26,983 bases of DNA from a virus. Position numbers and translations under genes: made by a program. Numbering within the stretch: position 1 is the first letter of the stretch; each line of letters starts with the position of its first letter. Below are positions 6,789-13,819 of the stretch, piece after piece. The stretch covers positions 1 to 26,983 of the IMG/VR virus record IMGVR_UViG_3300013101_000068; one strand, 5' to 3'. The notes below the pieces were generated by a model that was given only the letters and a program-made list of their open reading frames with translations, did no database searches and was not told the DNA's origin.

Positions 6789-7056
6789 GTTTTCTTTGAG
6801 TTAAAAATTCTTTTAATGATAGTTGCTTATTTTCAGTAGCTGGGCATATACAATTCTCTTTAATCCCACGATTATAATTACGTATAATATTTAAAAGTTC
6901 TATATTTTCTTTGCTTTGTCCGTTACTAACAATATCAATTCTTAAAAGTCGTATCACAAATTCTGTAATACTCATCTTTTTTAAATAATATTGGAAAAAA
7001 GCGTTGGTAAATAATTCACGTATAACGCTTGGTGTATTTTTATTTTTATTCTTCAT
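6757..7056 (-). CDS. Hypothetical basic protein
   Basis: A 99-residue protein ending in TAG, one of only two minus-strand genes I noted with that stop. It has a basic start (MKNKNKNTPSVIREL), an aromatic helix (FTNAFFQYYLKK), a middle with NIIRNYNRGIKENCICPATENK and a very basic end with FLTQRKREKQKYKKQE. The short CIC is not enough for a zinc site. It overlaps KptA by 32 nt and the upstream gene by 11 nt, so all three are probably co-translated. No family recognised. A link to RNA repair is suggested only by position and charge. Confidence 0.65.
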   Translation of the reverse strand: MKNKNKNTPSVIRELFTNAFFQYYLKKMSITEFVIRLLRIDIVSNGQSKENIELLNIIRNYNRGIKENCICPATENKQLSLKEFLTQRKREKQKYKKQE

Positions 7057-7702
7057 CTAAATATATGTCTAGGGCGTTCCCTAGTTGAATCATTTTTTTA
7101 ACTTCAAAACTTTTACAACCAATCTGAACTGTAGAATCTGAAACTTCTATATCGTAAGTCATATCATACGAGCCATAACCATAGCTTGTTCTTGAAGATT
7201 TTATTTTAATATGACCAAAACTATATGGCTCACGTGTTTTTGTTACGTATCCATGTTTTATCAATGATGTTACATCTAATACTCCAAATTGTGTTGTGAT
7301 TGTATTATTGTATATTTTAGTAATTGTTGCCCCCTTTTTAATCTCGGCAAAATCTTTCAAAAATGTTATGGTGGTTTTTTGTCCACGTTCAACTAATGAA
7401 ACATGTTTTTGTTTCTTACCTGTTTTTATATAAGCGCATATATCTTTCACGTATAGTAACGGTATTGATGCTCCATCCATTCTAACACATTCGCCCTTAG
7501 ATTTTAGTGTTTTGATTTTTTGAAATTTATACCCATCAGAATATGGTACTAATACTTCGCCTTCTCTTAATTTTTTGAGCATTGAAGTAGATGTAATCTT
7601 AGATCTTGTACAAACCCCAGACTCTAATAATTTTTCAGTAGCTTTTCCAGCCAATGATAAATATATTTCTTTATCTCCAAATTTTAATAATTCTAATCCC
7701 AT
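7046..7702 (-). CDS. Hypothetical soluble protein
   Basis: A 218-residue protein that I do not recognise. It is rich in predicted beta strands, Lys, Thr and Ser. The N-terminal part (1-60) includes GDKEIYLSLAGKATEKLLES and a segment LREGEVLVPYSDGYKF. The middle (95-150) contains TTITFLKDFAEIKKGATITK and repeated Thr/Ile strands. The C-terminal part has SYGYGSYDMTYDIEVSDS and ends in DIYLDEE. No catalytic motif, membrane helix or signal peptide is evident. Its 3' end overlaps the next gene by 11 nt. It lies within the tightly packed group that leads into kptA and cca, but a functional link is unproven. Confidence 0.7.
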   Translation of the reverse strand: MGLELLKFGDKEIYLSLAGKATEKLLESGVCTRSKITSTSMLKKLREGEVLVPYSDGYKFQKIKTLKSKGECVRMDGASIPLLYVKDICAYIKTGKKQKHVSLVERGQKTTITFLKDFAEIKKGATITKIYNNTITTQFGVLDVTSLIKHGYVTKTREPYSFGHIKIKSSRTSYGYGSYDMTYDIEVSDSTVQIGCKSFEVKKMIQLGNALDIYLDEE

Positions 7703-7713
7703 GTTTGTTTGTT

Positions 7714-7926
7714 TTAAACGTTATATGTTTTGCCAGGAGTATCTTTAAACCACCAGCTTGTTATGTTTTCATTTTCTTTTTTAATAGCTTTCATATATGC
7801 CATTGGGTTTTTAACCTTATCATATTCACAAACTCTTCCATTTGCTTCTTTCACACAAACTACTACACCACCAGGTTTTAATGATAGTGGGCTTGTTCTA
7901 TAGTCATCTCCTACTCTAAATCCCAT
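7714..7926 (-). CDS. Hypothetical 70-residue protein
   Basis: The start is placed at the ATG at 7926 (MGFRVGDDYRTSPLSLKPGG), giving 70 residues. The frame is open farther upstream, but that extension would run 113 nt into the preceding HAD-like gene and encode an atypical hydrophobic, Cys-containing sequence. The A-rich stretch ahead of 7926 is typical of starts in this genome. The protein has a strand pair around LKPGGVVVCVKEANGRVCEY that resembles a small SH3-like barrel, then a helix and SWWFKDTPGKTYNV. The turn pattern recalls KOW/SH3-type small proteins, but this is weak. It is 16 nt after the HAD-like gene. Function unknown. Confidence 0.7.
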   Translation of the reverse strand: MGFRVGDDYRTSPLSLKPGGVVVCVKEANGRVCEYDKVKNPMAYMKAIKKENENITSWWFKDTPGKTYNV

Positions 7927-7942
7927 ATTATTTTGTTTTATG

Positions 7943-8416
7943 TTAATATTTAGTAGACCACTTAGGGTCTGGTTTTTCTCCTCTTTCTTTCCATCGCAAC
8001 AGATAAGCATAAATATTCTCCCATTCAGCAATATCAAATCCAGCTTTATCTTCAAACATTACATTAAAATAGAACTTATCCTCATAATATCCGAAATTAC
8101 CTTTATTAGACGATATCTCAGGGTTATCACCAATATAATTAAATTTAATATCATGTTCTTTAAATAATTTTTGTATTTCTTTAATTTCTCTTGGATATGA
8201 ACTAGTCCACATAATCATAACTATATTATCTAATTTTGATAATATTTGTAATGTTTCCTTTGCAAAAGGAAAAAAATCTTCTTCTGTGGGTGCTCTATTT
8301 AAATCATAATTAGCTTTAAGTATCGTATCGTGTATATCAAACACCCAATACGTTTCATAATATTCTTTTATTTGACCTATTTTAAAAGTCTTCTTTATTT
8401 GATTTAAAACGCTCAT
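7943..8416 (-). CDS. HAD-superfamily hydrolase-like protein
   Basis: A 157-residue protein with HAD motifs: WVFDIHDTIL at 24-33 (candidate nucleophile Asp27), MIMWTSSYP with Thr71 or Ser72 as motif II, a lysine near 105 as motif III, and FNVMFEDKAGFD with Glu122/Asp123 as motif IV. Unlike the canonical DxDxT, the position two after the nucleophile is His29, followed by Asp30. This residue is normally the general acid/base, so phosphatase activity may be altered or lost. Small phage HAD proteins include 5'-nucleotidases and polynucleotide 3'-phosphatases; the substrate here is unknown. The cap is short. The start at 8416 is one base after the stop of the upstream 54-codon gene. A 3'-phosphatase role in the RNA-repair block is possible but speculative. 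Confidence 0.75.
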   Translation of the reverse strand: MSVLNQIKKTFKIGQIKEYYETYWVFDIHDTILKANYDLNRAPTEEDFFPFAKETLQILSKLDNIVMIMWTSSYPREIKEIQKLFKEHDIKFNYIGDNPEISSNKGNFGYYEDKFYFNVMFEDKAGFDIAEWENIYAYLLRWKERGEKPDPKWSTKY

Positions 8417-8417
8417 A

Positions 8418-8582
8418 TTACCATTTAAAATGTTCAGTTATCATTTTTTCTGAGATATGCTTTCTATTAGTAAAAATGTAAAACGGTTGTCGGACAAACA
8501 TAGTAAATAATTGATATGCATCTCTCCAAATTCCCTTTTTGTTATACATCCATTTATATAATGCAGATCTTTTTAATCTCAT
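8418..8582 (-). CDS. Hypothetical 54-residue basic protein
   Basis: Read directly from the minus strand: ATG at 8582, 54 codons, TAA at 8418-8420, one base before the ATG of the HAD-like gene. The sequence starts MRLKRSALYKWMYNKKGIW and ends KHISEKMITEHFKW. It is basic and aromatic and predicted helical, with the hydrophobic segment LFTMFVRQPFYIF in the middle, too short and polar for a confident membrane helix. A TATATTTG element 4 nt before the start and the tight spacing to the next gene support it as real and as the first gene of a transcript running through the HAD-like gene. Function unknown. Confidence 0.7.
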   Translation of the reverse strand: MRLKRSALYKWMYNKKGIWRDAYQLFTMFVRQPFYIFTNRKHISEKMITEHFKW

Positions 8583-8586
8583 AATA

Positions 8587-8594
8587 CAAATATA
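8587..8594 (-). promoter_or_regulatory. Candidate Bacteroidota-type -7 promoter element (TATATTTG)
   Basis: Minus-strand TATATTTG ends 4 nt before the ATG at 8582, the same geometry as at 6217-6224. Flanking bases are also shared (TAGTnTTATATTTGT). It lies in the 39-nt gap after the tail-fibre-like gene, so it could restart transcription for the small-gene/RNA-repair block. The -33 element is not obvious. Confidence 0.45.
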
Positions 8595-8621
8595 AAACTA
8601 ATTATTGTGAAATGAAACTAT

Positions 8622-9299
8622 CTAGGAAATATTTTTGGAAATTTCATTAACTCTATCAACTAGTTCGTTAATAGTTTGTTGTTGATCTTGTATAATTTGG
8701 AGAGTCTCTTTAAATGTAATAGATCCATTTATCTTAATATCATTTACATGAACCATGCCTTGTTGATCTACTAGAAATTCATATTCATCATATTTACTAG
8801 ATGTTATACCAAGTATTGGTCGATTCCCTTTAGGTGATAATCCGCCAACAATAACTAATGGAATGTTAGAACTAACATCACTTTTAGTTTTTCCCATGAA
8901 ATAGAGACCTGCATCATTTTCATCAGCGCCCATACCAATTATTTCTGGTATAAAACCTTTTGAAGTCCCATTACCCATTGAAAATCCATATGACCCATCT
9001 CCTATATGAATAATGGTTTCTAATTGATCGACATTTGCTTCCAGATCAAATTTAGCATTAAAGTTTGGACTTCTACCAACTCCAATATTAGAATCTTTAA
9101 AATATAAATTAGTATTACGTAATCTACCCTTTAAATCTAAAGGATTTGGGGTGTCCCAATGTAATGAACCCTCAACATCTATTGATAAATGTTTTGTTTC
9201 TAGACCAAAATAATCTGGAGATATTTCAACTATACGTTTACCAGCACTATCAATTTGTATTTGATGAAATAAGATATTATGATTTTTCATCTTTTTCAT
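8622..9299 (-). CDS. Putative virion protein, tail-fibre-like
   Basis: A 225-residue protein with features of phage fibre or baseplate components. It is beta-rich and Gly/Asn-rich, with DSNIGVGRSPNFNAKFDLEA at 69-88 (recalling the 'IGIGxxP...KLDV' pattern common in fibre proteins), IHIGDGSYGFSMGNGTSKGF, and GADENDAGLYFMGK in the middle. A final region with HVNDIKINGSITF leads into a coiled coil (about 198-225, heptads in LQIIQDQQQTINELVDRVNEI). No intramolecular chaperone catalytic motif is seen. It would be a trimeric structural protein (inference). The start at 9299 overlaps the upstream gene by 23 nt; a second ATG three codons later is equally plausible. A 39-nt gap with a promoter-like element follows. 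Confidence 0.65.
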   Translation of the reverse strand: MKKMKNHNILFHQIQIDSAGKRIVEISPDYFGLETKHLSIDVEGSLHWDTPNPLDLKGRLRNTNLYFKDSNIGVGRSPNFNAKFDLEANVDQLETIIHIGDGSYGFSMGNGTSKGFIPEIIGMGADENDAGLYFMGKTKSDVSSNIPLVIVGGLSPKGNRPILGITSSKYDEYEFLVDQQGMVHVNDIKINGSITFKETLQIIQDQQQTINELVDRVNEISKNIS

Positions 9300-10107
9300 C
9301 TTTTTTGTCTATATCTTGATTCTTAGTTTTTTCAGGTATTTGTTTAGGCTCTTTGACTTTCTTATTTTTCTTAATATACTTTTTCCATGCCTTAATATAA
9401 TTGTTTATAGATGTACACAATTCGTAATTTTCAACACTCTCAAAATAATCAATAAAAGTTTTCATTAAATGAATTACATTTTTATCTTCTACTATCACAA
9501 TCATTTTTAAATCTGCATAGATAACACAAGTATTATCATCCATCTCTAGATTTTCAATAAAAAATTGATTCCAATAATCTTGAACTTTGTCTGAAAATTG
9601 ACTAAAATTATTTGGTTTAAAAAAATCTTTGCTTTGTTTATGCTGATTAAATTCAAACAAAACTTTTTTATCTTTAGTTGGACCTAATGTAGTTAAAAAC
9701 ATTAAATTATCTGACGATTCTCCATCAAGAGGAGTTTTTTCAGTAGTTAATACATCTTTAGCTATATCATCAATAAATAATAAGACATCATTTTTAAAGT
9801 CTTCATATGAATTGAGAATAATTGGATCATTTAAATTCCAAGCTGGATCTAGCTCACCGTCATGAATCATTACCATTGGCGAGTTAATATCTTCTCCTAC
9901 AATGCCTGTTGCTATTCTATTAAATTCTATTGGATCTGAATCATCACTATGACCCCATATGCACCAAGTATTTGGAACCTCTATTAATCGTAGAGTTCTT
10001 ATATCATCATATCCTGCTAAAATATCAAGAAGTTCATTATCTGTAAAAGTTAAGCCTTCAGCTTTGAAGTCTTCGATAATTCCATTGCTATATTGTAAGA
10101 TCGCCAC
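9277..10107 (-). CDS. Hypothetical acidic protein with lysine-rich tail
   Basis: A 276-residue protein beginning with GTG at 10107 (MAILQYSNGIIEDF); no ATG lies upstream in the 68-nt gap. Residues 1-230 are acidic and globular in character, with Trp-containing segments such as NTWCIWGHSDDSDP and LDPAWNLNDPIIL. The C-terminus (about 240-276) is a highly charged Lys/Glu/Asp tail probably disordered. No family is recognised. Its position directly upstream of, and overlapping, the tail-fibre-like gene suggests a structural or assembly role, but that is inference. The antisense GIY-YIG gene now separates it from the acidic DUF2693-like gene, with which it may once have been contiguous. Confidence 0.7.
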   Translation of the reverse strand: MAILQYSNGIIEDFKAEGLTFTDNELLDILAGYDDIRTLRLIEVPNTWCIWGHSDDSDPIEFNRIATGIVGEDINSPMVMIHDGELDPAWNLNDPIILNSYEDFKNDVLLFIDDIAKDVLTTEKTPLDGESSDNLMFLTTLGPTKDKKVLFEFNQHKQSKDFFKPNNFSQFSDKVQDYWNQFFIENLEMDDNTCVIYADLKMIVIVEDKNVIHLMKTFIDYFESVENYELCTSINNYIKAWKKYIKKNKKVKEPKQIPEKTKNQDIDKKDEKDEKS

Positions 10108-10175
10108 CGTTTGTCTTTATTTAAATTATTTATTTTAATATATATCTTATATAATCTAAACCTAAAAATGTTTTC

Positions 10176-10931
10176 ATGAAAAAAATTTATATTTATTTAA
10201 CCTCAAATCAATTAAACAATAAACAATATGTTGGTAAACATGCTTCTAATAATATTGAAAATGATACATATTTAGGTAGCGGAAATATAATAAGTGCAGC
10301 TATAAAAAAATATGGCAGAGAAAATTTTAAAAGAACAATTTTAGAAGAATGTACCAAAGATAATTGGGTATCAAGAGAAGGATATTGGATAAAAAAATTA
10401 AACTCTATGAGTCCAAATGGTTATAATTTAACGTATGGAGGTGAAGGGGGTTTCGACACATATTCCCTCTTATCTGAAGAAGACAAACAAAAATGGAGAG
10501 ATAAATCATCAAAAACTCATAAAGGTAAAATATTATCTAAAGAAACTAGAGAAAAAATTAGTAAATCACGTATGGGTATGTCTCCTTCAAATAAAGGAAT
10601 TCCACATTCTGAAAAAACTAAAGAATTAATGAAAAAGGCTTGGGAGACAAGGAATCCTGTTACTGAGGAAACTAAAGAAAAACACAGACAAAATAAGATA
10701 GGAACACATCATTCTACAGTAACTAAAGAAAAAATAGGATACGCTAATTCTTTAAGAGTTTGGAAAGAGGAATCTAAACTTAAAATAAGCGCAGCTAATA
10801 GAGGTCTTAAAAGATCTCAAGATGTTATTGATAGAATGAAAATTAAATACAAATGTATTCATTGTGGAAAAGAGATGAATAGATCTAATTTAACACGTTA
10901 TCACAATGATAATTGTAAGATTAAATCTTAA
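10176..10931 (+). CDS. GIY-YIG homing endonuclease with NUMOD3 repeats and C-terminal zinc finger
   Basis: The only plus-strand gene here, 251 residues. The N-terminal GIY-YIG nuclease domain (about 1-95) shows IYIYLTS at 4-10, KQYVGKH at 16-22, and REGYWIKKLN with catalytic-type Glu68, then NGYNLTYGGEGG. Residues 105-215 hold several NUMOD3-type DNA-binding repeats: SKETREKISKSRMG, SEKTKELMKKAW, TEETKEKHRQNKIG and a similar fourth. The C-terminus has a CxxC...H...C zinc-binding pattern (Cys227, Cys230, His243, Cys247). This is the layout of free-standing phage homing endonucleases of the SegA/Mob type, which cut genomes lacking the gene and spread by repair. It is inserted antisense between two minus-strand genes and its stop overlaps the stop of the DUF2693-like gene. 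The upstream gap holds AT-rich sequence with TATATAAT-like promoter possibilities. Confidence 0.93.
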   Translation: MKKIYIYLTSNQLNNKQYVGKHASNNIENDTYLGSGNIISAAIKKYGRENFKRTILEECTKDNWVSREGYWIKKLNSMSPNGYNLTYGGEGGFDTYSLLSEEDKQKWRDKSSKTHKGKILSKETREKISKSRMGMSPSNKGIPHSEKTKELMKKAWETRNPVTEETKEKHRQNKIGTHHSTVTKEKIGYANSLRVWKEESKLKISAANRGLKRSQDVIDRMKIKYKCIHCGKEMNRSNLTRYHNDNCKIKS

Positions 10932-11953
10932 AATTCGTCTTCTTCTGATTCTATTTCTAAAGGTGGTTCTTTAGTTGGAAAAGATGGTTGAACAAATGGG
11001 TGTTCAGTATTTATTTGTCTAGGAAGTAACACGGTTTCATCTCTCATAGCTTCCGGAGTTTCTACTGGTTTAACATTCGTTATTGATGATCTAACAATTG
11101 GTTCAACTTTAGGTTTAGTATCTATTTTATGAGCATCTTTTATTTTCCAACCATATCTAGCGTGTTTTTGTTCAACTTCAACTGGATCAACCTGAGGTTT
11201 GCTAATTGGCTTAAGCTTTGGTTTACTAACAGCTCTAATCTTTTCAATGTCAGGATCATTAGAATTATCATAGAATGGGTCCTCTTCCTCTTCATCTTCA
11301 TCATCGTCCCAATCAAAATCATCATCTTCAAAATCAAATTCTTCTTCATTATCAAATTCATCAGATGGATCTATATCAAAGTCAAATTCGTCATCTGATC
11401 CTTCAGCGTCAGGACTAACATAATCAAAATCAGTATCTTTATCGCCAGTTGATGTTGGTTCTGAAAAATCTGGTTCTTCAGTTTTTGATACATTATCATC
11501 ATCTGGATCTTCATCTGGATCTTCTTTATCTCTTACAATAAAAACAGGTTTTTTTGGTTCTCCTTTTTCAGAGAATGCATATTTAAGTACTATTTCTTTA
11601 GATCTTTGAGAAACACTTCTCCACGCTTTCTTTTCTAAATCAAAAAATGTTGCGACTTTTTTAGAAGATGGTCTTATTCCTTTTGGATGATCTGGTGTTG
11701 GAATATATTTCATCATCGTAGTGCCTTTAGCCTTACGAACTTCCCCATCTAATTTAATAAATTCAAAATTAAGTATTTTATTTCTTAAAATCTTTCTTAA
11801 TTCGGGAACCCCTACAGGCTCCCCAACTAATAACTTCTCTAAAAGTAGTTTATCATAAAAAAAATCAACCATAGACTGTTGATTAGCAGATTCACATAAT
11901 CTGCTATCATACAATACTTCAGTTAATATTTGTTTAATTTTAAATTTGTCCAT
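10928..11953 (-). CDS. DUF2693-like SH3-fold protein with long acidic tail
   Basis: A 341-residue protein. Residues about 48-122 match my recollection of the DUF2693/SH3-fold family common in Bacteroidota phages: ILNFEFIKLDGEVRKAKGTT at 60-79, MKYIPTPDHPKG, and VATFFDLEKKAWRS at 100-113. Residues about 140-235 are a disordered, extremely acidic region dominated by Asp, Glu and Ser. The remainder (236-341) is Pro/Lys/Val-rich linker with VKPVETPE and a C-terminal ESEEDEF. The N-terminus (1-45) is helical and contains RLCE-SAN, which fits a T4-type prohead-protease site pattern. Its ATG overlaps the AAA+ gene stop as TAATG (11951-11955), so the two are co-translated. The acidic part could act as a DNA mimic or an electrostatic tether. 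Function unknown. Confidence 0.75.
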   Translation of the reverse strand: MDKFKIKQILTEVLYDSRLCESANQQSMVDFFYDKLLLEKLLVGEPVGVPELRKILRNKILNFEFIKLDGEVRKAKGTTMMKYIPTPDHPKGIRPSSKKVATFFDLEKKAWRSVSQRSKEIVLKYAFSEKGEPKKPVFIVRDKEDPDEDPDDDNVSKTEEPDFSEPTSTGDKDTDFDYVSPDAEGSDDEFDFDIDPSDEFDNEEEFDFEDDDFDWDDDEDEEEEDPFYDNSNDPDIEKIRAVSKPKLKPISKPQVDPVEVEQKHARYGWKIKDAHKIDTKPKVEPIVRSSITNVKPVETPEAMRDETVLLPRQINTEHPFVQPSFPTKEPPLEIESEEDEF

Positions 11954-13803
11954 TATTTTCTTGAAGAAGATGTTATGCTTCCATATTTGTCCATAAATAT
12001 TTCACCACCTACATGATATTTAGTTAAAACTTTTCCATTAGCATCTTTTATAGTACCATCAACAGAATCATTTATGTATGGATGAGCAGCAATCATTAAT
12101 TTAAATGCTTGCGTTGCAAATGCGCCATTATCTAGTTTAACAAGATATTTGGCAAATCCTTCCCACAATTTAGGTGGCAATTGTTTTTTCTCATCATAAT
12201 CCATTTTTGTATAAGACGCGATAATTCCCATAAGAGCTCCAGCTTCAGCTAAATCAAGACCTGTACCTTTATCACCTCTTGTAGGTATCTTCGCTTTTTC
12301 TGGATGTGTTAAAATATTTTTTATATCTTGAGTAGTATATTTCATCAATAATAATAAGAATTGTGCTACTACATCAGCAGCTTCAACGCCTACAGCCTCT
12401 GCAACAGCTATATGAATATCCCTTTTAGTTAATGCTATTCCGTTTTCTTCTGCATATTGTGTTTGCGCAGCTAAATTCATTGAGCAGGCTTCCCAAGTTC
12501 TTGGCGTTGGTGAAGCAATCATTTTATCAGGATTTTTAAGGGCACGGTAAAACCATTTGTTGGGATCATTAAATTCTAAAAATGATAAAATTTTCATATC
12601 TATTTTTCCAGATTTAATTGCCCATTCTTTCCATTCTTCAAAGGTTGGTACAAAATTAACATGATTAAATCTTCCTGCTAATGCATTACCTACACCAGTA
12701 ACTCCTTCTGCTTCATCTTGTGTTCTGTTAGATGCAGCAATTATTGTCCATAAAGATCCTAATTTGTATTCACCCATAACTCTTTCTTCTACAAGTTTAA
12801 GACATGTATTCATAACCATAGGATCGGCTCTTGATAATTCATCTAAAAATAATACTCCGCCATTACCTTCATTCGCAGCATCATTTCTTCTTTTATCTAC
12901 TTCTGGATCCTTTGGATTTGTTGTTGGTAACCAAACTGGTAACCAGAATTTAGGAATATCTACATTTCGTAATGGCATTGGGGGCATAGCGCCTCTTCCT
13001 CTGCCAGCTTCTTCAGAAGCATCTCTATCTTTTCTAGTACCCGGAACCTTTCCATCATCATATTCTATATGAATATTAGGATCTTGGATAGTTGGAAGCA
13101 TCCAATCTTCTGGAGCCATTTTACTTGTTTGTACATCAATAACTCGTCCCCAATCAGTTCCAGCATTTACAACTTGATTTACGATTTGAGTTTTACCTAT
13201 ACCAGGTGCTCCCCAAATCATTAATGATTTATACGCAGTGTTTCCTTTACGGATTTGGGAAATTGTAATATTTATTTCTTTATGTAACTCAGTTGATTTT
13301 ACTGTTGTGACATTAGATATTTCTTCATCCCATTTTAAATCAATTAAATCAAATTTTTCATCAATATCTTTAACTACTTCGTTTAATTTATTATTTAATG
13401 ATTCACGAACTAAATTCTTATTATCTTCATTATTTTCTCCTAATAAACTATATGGATATAAAACTAATGCATCTATTTTCTCTTCATGATCGCCTGATCG
13501 TTTACTTAAAGATGTTTGTAAATTACCATTTAATCCAGGTTCTAAATTTTTATCTACATCATCTGGTATAAATGAAATTGCTTTAGTATTAATTCTATTT
13601 TGCTTAGCAAATAATCCTATATTTGTAGGAAGAGAAACTCCACCGATTGGTTGCCCATTAAATATAATACTAAAATGATCTCCAATTTTTTTGATTAAAC
13701 TGAGCATTTTGCTTTTGATTCCCTGCAAAATTCCTTCATTAATATGATTTGCATATGAATCATGCGCTGATTCTGAAACTATTTTATTTTTCATTGTATT
13801 CAT
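11953..13803 (-). CDS. MoxR-type AAA+ ATPase
   Basis: A 616-residue protein. The N-terminal 165 residues are specific to this protein and include SYANHINEGILQG (about 16-28). The ATPase core has LMIWGAPGIGKT (Walker A, 198-205), GGVLFLDELSRAD (Walker B, 315-327), IIAASNR (sensor 1 Asn359) and NALAGRFNHV with Arg378 as the likely arginine finger. The sequence between Walker A and B contains an insertion rich in Pro, Arg and Trp (260-300). A C-terminal helical domain follows. MoxR-type ATPases work with VWA-domain proteins as remodelling or maturation chaperones. Here the VWA/metallopeptidase gene lies immediately upstream with a 16-nt gap, giving the classical pair. The substrate is unknown; virion assembly or host-complex remodelling are both possible. 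Confidence 0.85.
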   Translation of the reverse strand: MNTMKNKIVSESAHDSYANHINEGILQGIKSKMLSLIKKIGDHFSIIFNGQPIGGVSLPTNIGLFAKQNRINTKAISFIPDDVDKNLEPGLNGNLQTSLSKRSGDHEEKIDALVLYPYSLLGENNEDNKNLVRESLNNKLNEVVKDIDEKFDLIDLKWDEEISNVTTVKSTELHKEINITISQIRKGNTAYKSLMIWGAPGIGKTQIVNQVVNAGTDWGRVIDVQTSKMAPEDWMLPTIQDPNIHIEYDDGKVPGTRKDRDASEEAGRGRGAMPPMPLRNVDIPKFWLPVWLPTTNPKDPEVDKRRNDAANEGNGGVLFLDELSRADPMVMNTCLKLVEERVMGEYKLGSLWTIIAASNRTQDEAEGVTGVGNALAGRFNHVNFVPTFEEWKEWAIKSGKIDMKILSFLEFNDPNKWFYRALKNPDKMIASPTPRTWEACSMNLAAQTQYAEENGIALTKRDIHIAVAEAVGVEAADVVAQFLLLLMKYTTQDIKNILTHPEKAKIPTRGDKGTGLDLAEAGALMGIIASYTKMDYDEKKQLPPKLWEGFAKYLVKLDNGAFATQAFKLMIAAHPYINDSVDGTIKDANGKVLTKYHVGGEIFMDKYGSITSSSRK

Positions 13804-13819
13804 TTTTTTATTTTTTTAT

